Of a DNA stretch of 64,000 nucleotides, positions 1-8,675 are shown piece by piece (the first letter of the stretch is position 1; every line of letters starts with the position of its first letter). The stretch is from Xanthomonas sp. (GTDB lineage Bacteria; Pseudomonadota; Gammaproteobacteria; Xanthomonadales; Xanthomonadaceae). The position numbers were made by a program, and so were the translations under genes. The notes beneath the pieces were generated by a model. It searched no databases, was not told the DNA's origin, and saw only the letters and a program-made list of their open reading frames with translations. Location: contig JADFDQ010000001.1 in assembly GCA_018262705.1 (NCBI GenBank), positions 62,001 through 126,000 of the forward strand, written 5' to 3'.

Positions 1-835
1 GGTTGATTTCGACCAGATCGAGCGAAGCCAGCCGACCGCTGTCGGCGATCATTTCCATGATCAGCTGCGCCTCGCGGTAGTTGACGCCGCCGGGTACGCG
101 GGTGCCGGTGCCCGGCGCGATCGGCGGGTCGAGCATGTCGACGTCGAAGCTAACGTGCAGATGGGTGTTGCCGTCGAGACCGTCCAACGCTTCCGTCATC
201 GACCGGCGAATGCCGACCTCGTCGATGTAGCGCATGTCGTAGATGTCCAGCCCATGGCTGTTCACCAGCCGCTTCTCGCCCGGATCGACCGAACGGATGC
301 CGATCTGGCGGATCTGCTCGGGCACCAGCTGCGGCGCCGGGCCGCCAAGCGTGGTCAGCGCTTCCGGACCGAGCCCGCACAGGCAGGCCACCGGCATGCC
401 GTGGATGTTTCCGCTGGGCGTGATTTCGCGGGTGTTGAAATCGGCGTGGGCGTCCAGCCACAGCACCCGCAGCGCCTTGCCCGTCTCGCGGCAATGCGCG
501 GCCGCTGCGGAAATCGAACCGATCGCCAGACAGTGGTCGCCGCCGAGCAGGATCGGCATCCGGCCCTCGCGCAGCGCTTTGGTGCTGGCCTCGAACACCG
601 CGCGGTTCCACGCCGCGACTTCGGGCAGATGGCGGTAGCCGTCGACCGGTGGCGTCTGCGGATTGGGCGGGCCGGCGACGTCGCCCACGTCGCGCACGTC
701 CACGCCGCGCGCGGCGATTGCGTTCAAAAGCCCGGCCACGCGCAGCGCTTCCGGCCCCATCGAAGCGCCGCGCAGGGATGCGCCGATATCGGTGGGAACG
801 CCGAACACGGTAACGGGCGGATAGCTGCGGGTCAT
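1..835 (-). CDS. rocF: Arginase, 3'-truncated by window edge
   Basis: Ureohydrolase-family arginase, hydrolysing L-arginine to ornithine and urea with a binuclear manganese centre. About 278 codons are visible and the C-terminus lies off the left edge. In order the translation shows the N-terminal GVPTDIGASLRGASMGP typical of arginases, then the metal-binding blocks GGDHCLAIGS, DAHADFNT and SFDVDMLDP. The ATG at 835 has a GGAG about nine bases upstream. Agmatinase or formimidoglutamase are less likely because the N-terminal signature is of the arginase type. The tRNA-Thr gene lies 43 bp upstream on the same strand. Confidence 0.9.
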   Translation of the reverse strand, partial: MTRSYPPVTVFGVPTDIGASLRGASMGPEALRVAGLLNAIAARGVDVRDVGDVAGPPNPQTPPVDGYRHLPEVAAWNRAVFEASTKALREGRMPILLGGDHCLAIGSISAAAAHCRETGKALRVLWLDAHADFNTREITPSGNIHGMPVACLCGLGPEALTTLGGPAPQLVPEQIRQIGIRSVDPGEKRLVNSHGLDIYDMRYIDEVGIRRSMTEALDGLDGNTHLHVSFDVDMLDPPIAPGTGTRVPGGVNYREAQLIMEMIADSGRLASLDLVEIN

Positions 836-878
836 CGACTGGCTCCGGTCGTGGGAATGGCGCGCGCGGGCAAGCAGG

Positions 879-954
879 TGGTGCCGCCTGTCCGAATCGA
901 ACGGACGACCTGCTGTTTACAAGACAGCTGCTCTACCAACTGAGCTAAGGCGGC
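879..954 (-). tRNA. tRNA-Thr (anticodon TGT)
   Basis: On the minus strand a 76-nt cloverleaf can be read: acceptor stem GCCGCCT paired with AGGCGGC, D-arm with AGCTCAGTTGGTAGAGC, anticodon stem GCTGT/ACAGC around loop CTTGTAA, T-arm with GTTCGATTC, and an encoded 3' CCA. Anticodon TGT decodes ACA threonine codons. The fold was read by eye and every stem pairs. Confidence 0.95.
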
Positions 955-1002
955 GCGGCGTTTGATTCTAGCAGGGCGGCCCGAACCGTCGGCGCGGCGC
1001 GC

Positions 1003-1638
1003 TCACTGCAGAAACTTGCAATCCAGGTCCTGCGCCGGCGCGATTTCGACAACGCGCGCGCGTTCGATCTTGTCCGGCAGCCGCGCATCCAGCCAGATCC
1101 GCGGCGCCCCGTTGCCACGCGCCTCGATCGCCGGCTCGACGCCGTTGCCGCGCAGTTCCTGCGCACGCCGGCGAGCGCCAGCCTCGCTGCTGAAGCGCCC
1201 CAAGGCGATCCGGTTGGCGTTGCGGCCATCGTTCATCACGAACACGTCGGCAACGCCCGATTCCTTGAGCCTCGCGGCCAGCGCGACCGCCTCCTCGCGC
1301 GTGGCCTTCGCCGGCAGGAACACGTCCCAACCGCTGGCCGCGCCGGAACGGTCTTCGAATGGCGTGGCATCAACGCCAAGCGCGGCCAACGCCGTACTGG
1401 CGCCGGAGCGCGCCGCCGGGCCCGCGAACGGACCAAAGCGCAGGCAGACGGCGGGGACTGGCGTCGCGCTGGGCAGCGCCGCGTCGCGGCGCTGCACCTC
1501 GCTGACCAGAAGCAGCTGCGGCCCGTCCAGCGGCAGCGCCGCCGGTGCGCGCGGCGGCGCGCCTACGGCCCACCACGTGGCGGCGCCCAGGTTCAGCACG
1601 GCGAAGATGACGATGGCGGCGCGCAGCAGCATTGCCAC
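1003..1638 (-). CDS. SPOR-domain membrane protein
   Basis: Protein of 211 residues from a GTG start (an ATG two codons later is an alternative). An N-terminal hydrophobic helix (about residues 5-26) is followed by an Ala/Pro-rich linker and a C-terminal SPOR-like region (about 105-195; GWDVFLPAKATREEAVALAA and later VFVMNDGRNANRIALGRF). SPOR domains bind denuded peptidoglycan at the septum. It follows birA and coaX on the same strand 97 bp downstream of coaX and is probably in their operon. The family is assigned from the domain pattern and position; the specific role is unknown. Confidence 0.75.
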   Translation of the reverse strand: MAMLLRAAIVIFAVLNLGAATWWAVGAPPRAPAALPLDGPQLLLVSEVQRRDAALPSATPVPAVCLRFGPFAGPAARSGASTALAALGVDATPFEDRSGAASGWDVFLPAKATREEAVALAARLKESGVADVFVMNDGRNANRIALGRFSSEAGARRRAQELRGNGVEPAIEARGNGAPRIWLDARLPDKIERARVVEIAPAQDLDCKFLQ

Positions 1639-1735
1639 AGTTTAGCGAAGGTGAAGTGGTCGCTGCTTGCGACGACCATACGCCATGGAGGCACGGCCAC
1701 GGAATGCGTCCCGGATGAAATTCTTCCGCGTCGCC

Positions 1736-2455
1736 TCAGGCAAGACGCAGCGCATGCCAACGCGCCAGACCGGCCAGCACCGCATCGGGGGCAAAGACGT
1801 GCGCCGGCAGCAGCGCCCGCAGCGCCTCGGCGCCGCCGCCGTGAAGATACAGCTCCGGCAACCTCCCCAACCGCTGCGCAGCGCGCTGCAGGCTGTCTTC
1901 GACCAGCGCCAGCGCAGCGCCCTCACAGCCCGACGCCAAGGCGTCGTCGGTGTCGTCTGCGAAATCGACATGGTGCCCTCCGCTGTCGGGCAGATGTGGC
2001 GCGCGCGCGTGCAGGCTCGCGCGCATCAGCTGCGGCGATGGCGCAATCCGCCCGCCGAGATGGCGCCCTTCGGCAGCGACCAGATCGATCGTCAGCGCCG
2101 TGCCCACGCCGACCACCAGCAGCGGGCCGCGACCGCACAGCCCCAGCATCGCCAGAAAGCGGTCCACGCCCAGATGCTCCGGAACCGGATAGGCGATCCG
2201 CAGCGCGCCCAGCGCCGGTTCGACCCGCACCCGGTGCAGGCGGGTGAAGTGATCCGCCAGCGCCGCCAGCAGCGCCGTGGTTCGCGTCGGCGGCGCCACG
2301 CTGGCGATACAGGCCACCTCGCCTCGCGGCAGCGCGTCGGTCCACCCGTTGTCCGCGCCGTCGACGACGGCCGTCGCCACGCCGGCGCGTCCATCCGCCT
2401 CCAGCGGCGCCCACTTCAGGCGCGTGTTGCCGAGGTCGAACAGCCAGGTGCTCAC
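1736..2455 (-). CDS. coaX: Type III pantothenate kinase
   Basis: Phosphorylates pantothenate in the first step of coenzyme A synthesis. About 239 residues from GTG at 2455, which overlaps the birA stop as GTGA; upstream in-frame codons are antisense-free but lack family similarity. The start WLFDLGNTRLKW carries the DxGNT phosphate loop. Further type III motifs are HLGVDRFLAMLG (substrate region), GVGTALTIDL and GGRIAPS. The order birA then coaX then a SPOR protein points to translational coupling within the plsY-birA-coaX operon. No type I or II pantothenate kinase is seen in this window. Confidence 0.93.
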   Translation of the reverse strand: MSTWLFDLGNTRLKWAPLEADGRAGVATAVVDGADNGWTDALPRGEVACIASVAPPTRTTALLAALADHFTRLHRVRVEPALGALRIAYPVPEHLGVDRFLAMLGLCGRGPLLVVGVGTALTIDLVAAEGRHLGGRIAPSPQLMRASLHARAPHLPDSGGHHVDFADDTDDALASGCEGAALALVEDSLQRAAQRLGRLPELYLHGGGAEALRALLPAHVFAPDAVLAGLARWHALRLA

Positions 2456-3441
2456 GCGCGCACGCTCACGTCGCCGGCGTGGACGCAACGCTCGCAACCA
2501 TCGGCGTCCCGCACCCGCAGCGCGCCGTCCACGCTGATACCCAGCGCCTGCGCGTCGCTGACTCGCGCGCCTTCATGGATGCGAATCGGTCGCCCGACCA
2601 GCGCATCGAAGCGTGCGTAGCGCGCCAGGAACGGTTCCAGCCCGGCGCACTCGAAGTCTTCCAGCGCATCCAGCAGATGCGCCAGCACGCTGCCCGCCAG
2701 CGATCCCCGCGCCGGTGGCCGCGGCGCCAATCCGGCAAGATCGACCCACGGTTGGTCGATGGCCTGAGCGCTGCCCGGCGGCATTCGCAGGTTGAGCCCC
2801 AGCCCGATCACGGCGCGGCAACTGCCCGCCGCTTCGCCAGCGCCCTCCACCAACAGGCCGCCGAGTTTGTGCAGGACTCCGTCGCTTTCGACCACCAGAT
2901 CGTTGGGCCACTTCATCCGCACCGTCGCATAGCCCTGCGCATGCAGCGCTTCGCACACGGCCACGCCGGCAGCAAGGCTCAGCCCGGCCAGCCGCGCCAG
3001 CCCGCCCTGATACCCGCGTGCCAGCGACAGGTAAATGTGCGCGGCCAGCGGCGAAGCCCAGACGCGCCCGCGCCGGCCGCGGCCGCCGGTCTGACGCTCC
3101 GTCAGCAGCACGCTGCAGCCTTGTGCCGGACCCTCGCGGCGCAACAGTTCGCTGTTGGTCGAATCGATCGACCAGACGATTTCCAGCGCGGCCAGCTGCT
3201 TGCGCTGCGCCGCCGAAAGCGCAGCGCGGATGGCATGGATATCCAGCAGATCGAGCGGTTGCGCCAGCGCATAGCCGCGCCGCGCCGATGCCTCGATCGC
3301 CACCCCCGCCTCGCGCAGCGCGCCGATCCGCTTCCACACCGCGGCGCGGGTCAAGCCCAGTTCGCGCGCCAACGCTGCGCCGCTGACCGGCCCCTGCGCC
3401 AGGCGCAGCAGCAAGGCGCGTTCCGCATCGCTGCTGCTCAT
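2452..3441 (-). CDS. birA: Biotin operon repressor / biotin-protein ligase
   Basis: Bifunctional BirA of 329 residues: it makes biotinyl-AMP, biotinylates the acetyl-CoA carboxylase carrier protein and represses biotin genes. An N-terminal winged helix (about 1-65, GAALARELGLTRAAVWKRI) precedes the ligase domain with the ATP/biotin motif GRGRRGRVWASP, then VRMKWPNDLVV and GLGLNLRMP, and a C-terminal SH3-like domain. Start chosen at ATG 3441, overlapping the plsY stop by 4 nt. The helix-turn-helix suggests it also acts as a repressor, but no biotin operator was recognised here. Confidence 0.95.
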   Translation of the reverse strand: MSSSDAERALLLRLAQGPVSGAALARELGLTRAAVWKRIGALREAGVAIEASARRGYALAQPLDLLDIHAIRAALSAAQRKQLAALEIVWSIDSTNSELLRREGPAQGCSVLLTERQTGGRGRRGRVWASPLAAHIYLSLARGYQGGLARLAGLSLAAGVAVCEALHAQGYATVRMKWPNDLVVESDGVLHKLGGLLVEGAGEAAGSCRAVIGLGLNLRMPPGSAQAIDQPWVDLAGLAPRPPARGSLAGSVLAHLLDALEDFECAGLEPFLARYARFDALVGRPIRIHEGARVSDAQALGISVDGALRVRDADGCERCVHAGDVSVRA

Positions 3442-4073
3442 GCGCGCGACCTCAGGCGATGCAGCAGACGCGCGCGTTCGAACCGCAGTTCGTTGCCCTG
3501 CGCCAACCGCTGCAAATTGGTTCGGTGGGTGAAGGCAATGAACAGCGCGATGCCGAGACCAAAAAACAGCGGCGTACTCCCGGCACCCAGCAGCCACGCC
3601 CACAGCGGCAGGCTGGCCGCCGCCAGTACGCTGGCAAGGCCGACGTAGCCGGTCGCGATCAGCACCACAAGCCACAGCGCCACCATAAGCGCCACCGCCA
3701 GCGGCCACAGCACCAGCAGCGCGCCCACCCCGGCCGCCGCGCCCTTGCCGCCGCGAAAGCCGTGCCAGAGCGGCCAGACGTGTCCGGCCATCACCGCAAG
3801 CAGCGCCCACCACGCCCACGTCGGCGCCAGCTGCAGCGCCAGCCACGCCGCCAGCGCGCCCTTGCCGATATCGATCGCGGCCACGCCCAGCGCAAAGCGT
3901 GCGCCCTGGGTGCGGAAGGCATTGGTGCCGCCGGCGTTGCCGCTGCCGAGCGTGCGCACGTCGACGCCGTGCAGCCGCCCGAGCAGCAGGCTGCCCGACA
4001 GCGAGCCGAGCAGGTAGGCGGCCAGCAGCACGCCGACGCCGCGAACGGTCAGTGGAAGCGCATCCAGCATCAC
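3438..4073 (-). CDS. plsY: Glycerol-3-phosphate acyltransferase
   Basis: Inner-membrane acyl-phosphate:glycerol-3-phosphate acyltransferase, the first acylation of phospholipid synthesis. 211 residues with five hydrophobic segments. All three PlsY motifs are visible: GSGNAGGTNAFR (motif 1), GHVWPLWHGFRGGKGAAAG (motif 2) and FTHRTNLQRL near the C-terminus (motif 3). It is the first gene of a run of overlapping minus-strand genes (plsY, birA, coaX) and its stop overlaps the birA start. Confidence 0.95.
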   Translation of the reverse strand: MMLDALPLTVRGVGVLLAAYLLGSLSGSLLLGRLHGVDVRTLGSGNAGGTNAFRTQGARFALGVAAIDIGKGALAAWLALQLAPTWAWWALLAVMAGHVWPLWHGFRGGKGAAAGVGALLVLWPLAVALMVALWLVVLIATGYVGLASVLAAASLPLWAWLLGAGSTPLFFGLGIALFIAFTHRTNLQRLAQGNELRFERARLLHRLRSRA

Positions 4074-4154
4074 GCCAGCTTGAAACCCACGATCAAGACC
4101 CTGCCGCGATGATACGCATCGCCGGTCTGCCGGGCGTGCGCCGCAGCTCGACCC

Positions 4155-5981
4155 TCACTTTGGCGCCGGCTGCAGCCCGACCAACAGCGTGCCGGGGCCG
4201 GCGTGCGCGCCGATCGCCGGGCCGACTTCGACCAAATGCGCTTCTTCCAGCGTCAGCCGCGATCGCAACGCCTCCAGCAGGCGCTGGCCATCACCTTGCG
4301 CGTCGGCATGGCCGACGATGAGGCGCCAACGTTGGCGGGTATCGATGCGCTTGCAGACGTAGCGCGCGAACGCCTCCGCTGCCTGCTTGCGCGCCAGCAA
4401 GCCGCCCGCCACCTTCAGCACGCCCTGCGGCGTCATCGCCGCCATCGGGATCACGCCGGTCCAGCGCACCGCCGGGGCCACCCAGCGCGGAATGCGCCCG
4501 CCGCGCACCGCATGTTCGATGTTGCGCGCCATCGCGAAGGTGCGGGTCAGCGGGCGCAGCCGCTGCAGTTCTTCTGCAATGGCCGCCATCTCGGCACCGG
4601 CCGCCGCCAATTCGCCGGCACGCCAAACCAGCAGCGATTGGCCGACGCTGACGTTGCCGGTGTCGAAGCACAGCAGGCGCTGCGCCTGTCCGCGCGCCGC
4701 CGATTCCGCCGACTGCAGCGTTCCCGACAGCGGCCGCGACAGGCCGACATACACGCCTGCGCGCTGGCTGGCCAGAACGTGTTCGAACACGCGCCGAAAA
4801 TCCCCCGGCGGCGGCTGGCTGGTATTGGGCAACGCCGCGCTCGCCCGCATGCGCCGGTAGAACTCGGCAACGCCCAGACCCAGCCGATCCAGATAATCGC
4901 GTCCGTCGAGGCTGACCCGCACCGGCACGACGTGGATATCGAAGCGCTCGGCCAGCGCCGAGGGCAGATCGGACGCGCTGTCGGTAATGATCGCCACCCG
5001 CTCGGGCGCCTGCGCGCTGCGCAGCTGGCGCAGCATGTCGTCGGCCTTCATCGCCTCGACCTGGCCGAAGTCGGCGCCCACGTCAAAGATTTTTTGCGGC
5101 TGTCCGATGTGCCCATGCACGCGCACCCGATGGGCGTTGCCCGCGATCACCAGCGAATCCGCGCCCCGTGCTTCCAGCGCGGCGCGCAGCGCGATGCGAT
5201 CGATGTCTTCTCCGACGATCAGACATTCGCTGCAATAGCGGCGCTGCGGATCGACATCCTCATGCAGATGCGCAAGCGGAGCGGCATCCGGCACGGCAGG
5301 CGGCGGCGCACCACCGTGTTCGCGCAAGGCCGGCAGGCCGCTTTCCGCGTAGTCGGCGATGCCTTCGAGCCAGACCACGAAACCACACGCGCCCGCATCC
5401 ACCACCCCGGCGCGCTGCAGCACCGCCATCTGCCGGGTGGTCTCGGCCAACGCCGATCGCGCCCGCGCCAGCGCAGCGGAGAACGCCGCGCGCGGCGTGC
5501 TGCCGGATTGCCGTGCGCCGTCTTCCAGGGCCGCGGTGAACGCCTCGATCACGGTCAGGATGGTGCCTTCGACCGGCTGCGCCAGCGCCGCCCGCGCCGA
5601 CTCGGCGCCGCGCCGCACGGCCGCAACCAAGCCGTCCACGTCCAGCACCTGACGTTGCCGCAGGCGTTCGGAAGCGCCGACCAGAAACTGCGCCATGATC
5701 GCGCCGGAGTTGCCGCGCGCGCCGTCGATGGCGTCCTCGCCGACCTGCTCCAGCAATTCGCCCACCTGCCGGCTGCGCCGGCTGAGCGCCCCGCGCAGCA
5801 CCGCCCCCAGGGTTGCGGCAAGGTTGTTGCCGGTGTCGCCGTCGGGCACCGGGAACACGTTGATCCGATTGAGTTCGTCGCTGGCCGCGATCACCCGGCG
5901 CGCGCCAACGATCAACGCACGCCGCAGTTCGGCCGCGGTCACGGCGGCTGGATTTTGCGGCTCGAGGACAACGGCATTCAT
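4155..5981 (-). CDS. Fused DAK2 (FakA-type) kinase and DegV (FakB-type) protein
   Basis: About 608 residues from ATG 5981; the frame is open further upstream but without similarity. Residues 20-215 form a DhaL/DAK2-type kinase domain with NRINVFPVPDGDTGNN (Mg/ATP Asp residues near 47 and 49) and DGARGNSGA. Residues about 240-320 match the middle domain of FakA (RYCSECLIVGE, then VRVHGHIGQPQKI). From 328 on is a complete DegV fold: ITDSASDLP, NTSQPPPGDF, LSGTLQSA and the C-terminal GPAIGAHAGPGTLLVGL. In Firmicutes FakA and FakB are separate proteins that phosphorylate exogenous fatty acids, so this looks like kinase and fatty-acid carrier in one chain. The substrate is inferred. Confidence 0.85.
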   Translation of the reverse strand: MNAVVLEPQNPAAVTAAELRRALIVGARRVIAASDELNRINVFPVPDGDTGNNLAATLGAVLRGALSRRSRQVGELLEQVGEDAIDGARGNSGAIMAQFLVGASERLRQRQVLDVDGLVAAVRRGAESARAALAQPVEGTILTVIEAFTAALEDGARQSGSTPRAAFSAALARARSALAETTRQMAVLQRAGVVDAGACGFVVWLEGIADYAESGLPALREHGGAPPPAVPDAAPLAHLHEDVDPQRRYCSECLIVGEDIDRIALRAALEARGADSLVIAGNAHRVRVHGHIGQPQKIFDVGADFGQVEAMKADDMLRQLRSAQAPERVAIITDSASDLPSALAERFDIHVVPVRVSLDGRDYLDRLGLGVAEFYRRMRASAALPNTSQPPPGDFRRVFEHVLASQRAGVYVGLSRPLSGTLQSAESAARGQAQRLLCFDTGNVSVGQSLLVWRAGELAAAGAEMAAIAEELQRLRPLTRTFAMARNIEHAVRGGRIPRWVAPAVRWTGVIPMAAMTPQGVLKVAGGLLARKQAAEAFARYVCKRIDTRQRWRLIVGHADAQGDGQRLLEALRSRLTLEEAHLVEVGPAIGAHAGPGTLLVGLQPAPK

Positions 5982-6111
5982 CCGCGCAGTCTGCCGGTAG
6001 CGCGCCTGAACGGCTTGCTGCAGTGCATCAAGCACGCCGCGGCATTTGTCGCTATAGTTGGAAGTGGGCTTGTGTCGATTGCACGGCCCGACCTCCCCGC
6101 CGGTGAACGCC

Positions 6112-6414
6112 ATGCGCCCGATTCAGACGTTTTCCCTGTTGGCTTGCCTGCTGTTGTTTGCCATTGCGGGCGAAGCCGCCTCCAAGGAAATCCGACACGC
6201 GGCTCCCGAAGCCAGCGACGCGGCGGACGCCGTCAACGTGCCTGCCGACCGTGGCTACGAAGGCGACGTCGATGGGGCGGTCGCCGCATCCCACGCCGCC
6301 CAGCGCACGCCAAAACCCGCCGCTGCGGCGCCCACGACCGCCACCCGCGCCGCCAGCGACGGCCGCACCCTGCCATCGCGCTTCCACAGCTTCCTGCCCG
6401 GGATGTTCCGCTGA
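6112..6414 (+). CDS. Small secreted protein, unknown function
   Basis: A 100-residue protein with a signal peptide (about residues 1-22, hydrophobic core LLACLLLFAIAGEA) followed by an Ala/Asp/Pro-rich, low-complexity chain ending in FHSFLPGMFR. I do not recognise the family. It diverges from the DAK2-DegV gene and ends three bases before the mtfA GTG start, so the two are probably co-transcribed. Reality as a gene is supported by the signal peptide and tight spacing, not by a known domain. Confidence 0.6.
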   Translation: MRPIQTFSLLACLLLFAIAGEAASKEIRHAAPEASDAADAVNVPADRGYEGDVDGAVAASHAAQRTPKPAAAAPTTATRAASDGRTLPSRFHSFLPGMFR

Positions 6415-6417
6415 AGC

Positions 6418-7161
6418 GTGGTCTGGCCGTTCTCGCGCCGCGCGCGGCGCATTGATCCGATCGATCCGACACTGCTGCGGCAGGCCGCAGCCGGCGTGCC
6501 GTGGCTGCGCCATTTCGACGCGCAGCAGCACGCGCGTCTGTCCGAGCTGGCGGCGCGCTTTTTGGCCGCCAAGACCATCACGCCGGTGCAGGGCCTGCGC
6601 CTGAATGAAGTGCAATGCCTGCGCCTGGCCCTGCTGTGCTGCCTGCCGCTAATGGAATTCGGCGCCGAGGGCCTGCACGGCTGGAGCGAACTGGTGGTTT
6701 ATCCGGGTGCGTTTCGCGCCCAGCGCAGCCACATCGACGCCCACGGCATCCTCCACCAGGGCGAGGAAGAGCTGATTGGCGAAGCCTGGGAGCGCGGCCC
6801 GGTGATCCTGTCGTGGGCCGACGTGCGCGCCGACATCGCCGACCCGTTCCAGGGCTATTGCGTGGCAGTGCATGAAATTGCCCACAAGCTCGACGCGCTG
6901 GACGGTGCGATCGACGGCACCCCGCCGCTGCCGCGGGCGTGGCAGAAACAATGGGCCGTCGATTTCGAGCGCGCCTACGACGCACTCTGCCGCGACGTCG
7001 ATGCCGGTCGCGACACCGCGATCGATCCCTACGCCAGCGAATCGCCGGAAGAATTTTTTGCCGTGTGCAGCGAATACCACTTCTCGGCGCCGCGGGTTCT
7101 CGTCGATGCCTGTCAGGATGTCGCCGCGCATCTGATGCGTTTCTACGGGCCAACGCGCTGA
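6418..7161 (+). CDS. mtfA: MtfA-type zinc peptidase
   Basis: 247 residues from GTG 6418. It is homologous to E. coli MtfA, an M90-type zinc aminopeptidase that sequesters the repressor Mlc. The zinc motif is HEIAHKLDALDG (HExxH) with a downstream ESPEEFFAVCSEYHF supplying the third ligand. The region LPLMEFGAEGLHGWSELVVYPGAF is typical of the family. No ptsG or mlc homologue is nearby, so the regulatory partner in this organism is unknown. Convergent with phoQ; a perfect palindrome separates the two stops. Confidence 0.9.
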   Translation: MVWPFSRRARRIDPIDPTLLRQAAAGVPWLRHFDAQQHARLSELAARFLAAKTITPVQGLRLNEVQCLRLALLCCLPLMEFGAEGLHGWSELVVYPGAFRAQRSHIDAHGILHQGEEELIGEAWERGPVILSWADVRADIADPFQGYCVAVHEIAHKLDALDGAIDGTPPLPRAWQKQWAVDFERAYDALCRDVDAGRDTAIDPYASESPEEFFAVCSEYHFSAPRVLVDACQDVAAHLMRFYGPTR

Positions 7162-7166
7162 GGGCG

Positions 7167-7190
7167 GCATCCGCAAACGTTTGCGGATGC
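7167..7190. terminator. 24-bp perfect palindrome between convergent genes
   Basis: Positions 7167-7190 form a perfect inverted repeat centred on AACGTT, six bases after the mtfA stop and 17 bases from the phoQ stop. It could fold on either transcript, so a bidirectional terminator is the simplest reading, although no T-run follows on either side. A dyad protein-binding site is an alternative. Confidence 0.5.
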
Positions 7191-7207
7191 GGATCAACGC
7201 AGATCGA

Positions 7208-8653
7208 TCATGGCCCGCCCGGCAGCTCGACCTCGAAGCGCGCGCCGCCGCGCTCGGACGAGCGCGATACCCGCAGCTCGCCGCGGTAGGCGCGAACGAT
7301 GTCCTGCACGATCGAAAGGCCGATGCCGTGTCCCTGCACCCGTTCGTCGCCGCGCACGCCGCGCTGCAACACCCGAGCGATCTTGTCCTGGTCGATGCCC
7401 TGGCCGTCGTCTTCCACCACGATTTTCAGGCCGCTGCGGCGCCCGCCAGCCGCATCTTCGGCAACGGTCAGCACGACTCTTGACCTGGCCCATTTGAAGG
7501 CATTCTCCAGCAGGTTGCCAAGCAGCTCCTGCAGGTCGCCGGCCTCGCCGTGGAAGCGCGCTTCGGGGGCGATCTCGAACTCGCACAACACGCCGCGCGC
7601 GGCGTAAACCTTTTCCAGGCCGACCACGATCTGTTCCGCGTACGGTTCGATTTCGATCGGCGCCGCGTACAGCGCGTGGCCGGTGCGCGCCGCGCGCGAC
7701 AGCTGATACGACACCAAGTCGTTCATCCGCCGCACCTGGGCGTCGACTTCCTCGCGCAGGTCGCGCTCGCCGCCATCCGCATCGAGGCGTGCGCGCAGCA
7801 CCGCCAGCGGCGTTTTCAGGCTGTGCGCCAGATCGGCCATGGTGTTGCGCTGCTGTTCTAGATTTTCGCGCTCGCTTTCAATGAAGGCGTTGATGCTTTC
7901 GGTCAGCGGCTCGAGTTCGCGCGGGTGGGCGTCACTCATGCGCGCTTCGCTGCCGCCCTGCACCCGCTTGAGTTCGTCGATCACATCGCGCAGCGGACGC
8001 AGGCTCCAGCGCAAGACGGCGATCTGCAGCAGCAGCAGGACGACCCCGGCACCGCCGAGGTAGCCCCACAGCGCGGCGCGAAAGGTCGCGATCTGTTTCG
8101 CCAGCGTCGAGGCGTCTTCGAGGATGTAGACGGTGTAGGGGATTTCGTGGGCGCCGTCGTCGCGGCTGAAGGACAACCCATAACCGAAGCGGTACACCAT
8201 CCCCGGCTCGCCGTTGAGGCGGGTGATCGGCAGCGGGCCGTCGAACCGGCGCGTGCCGGGCGCAAGCATTTCGCCCATCGGCAGGTGCGGCCCCTGCGCG
8301 GAATCCGATTCCCACGGACGCCCTGTTTCCAGAATGATCTGGGCGTACAGGCCGCTGCCCGGACGCCGGAAGCGCGGGTCGGGCAATTCATAGGGTGGAA
8401 TCACGGCGCCGTCGCGCGCGAAGTCGCTGTTGGCATAGGCCAGCGCGTAGCTCTTCAGGCGATCGCGCAAGCCCTGCTGCGCGGTGTTCTGGAAGGCGTG
8501 GTCGAGCGCAAATCCGGCCAGCGCAAGGAACGCGATCAGTCCGAAGCTGGCCGCCCACAGCTGGCGCGAACGCAGGGAGCGCGGCTGGGCGATCTGCAAC
8601 CGCCGCCGACGCGGCGCCTGTTTGCCGTCGGATCCGGATGGCATCGGCGTCAT
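7208..8653 (-). CDS. phoQ: PhoQ-like sensor histidine kinase
   Basis: 481 residues from ATG 8653, 22 bp after the response-regulator stop. Transmembrane segments lie at about residues 30-52 and 205-228 with a periplasmic sensor between them, followed by a HAMP segment, the H-box MADLAHSLKTPLAVLRARLD (phospho-acceptor His) and a HATPase_c domain (ELLGNLLENAFKWA, VEDDGQGID, GHGIGLSIV). The ADLAHSLKTPL box is characteristic of the PhoQ branch. The periplasmic ligand is not evident. Acidic Mg-sensing patches of enterobacterial PhoQ were not identified. Confidence 0.85.
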   Translation of the reverse strand: MTPMPSGSDGKQAPRRRRLQIAQPRSLRSRQLWAASFGLIAFLALAGFALDHAFQNTAQQGLRDRLKSYALAYANSDFARDGAVIPPYELPDPRFRRPGSGLYAQIILETGRPWESDSAQGPHLPMGEMLAPGTRRFDGPLPITRLNGEPGMVYRFGYGLSFSRDDGAHEIPYTVYILEDASTLAKQIATFRAALWGYLGGAGVVLLLLQIAVLRWSLRPLRDVIDELKRVQGGSEARMSDAHPRELEPLTESINAFIESERENLEQQRNTMADLAHSLKTPLAVLRARLDADGGERDLREEVDAQVRRMNDLVSYQLSRAARTGHALYAAPIEIEPYAEQIVVGLEKVYAARGVLCEFEIAPEARFHGEAGDLQELLGNLLENAFKWARSRVVLTVAEDAAGGRRSGLKIVVEDDGQGIDQDKIARVLQRGVRGDERVQGHGIGLSIVQDIVRAYRGELRVSRSSERGGARFEVELPGGP

Positions 8654-8675
8654 GCGCCGCCTCGCTGCCTTGTCG

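Noticed and set aside
4203-6455. Open frame of 750 codons on the plus strand
   Set aside because: Antisense to the DAK2-DegV fusion, with random His/Arg/Gln-rich translation and no recognisable motif.
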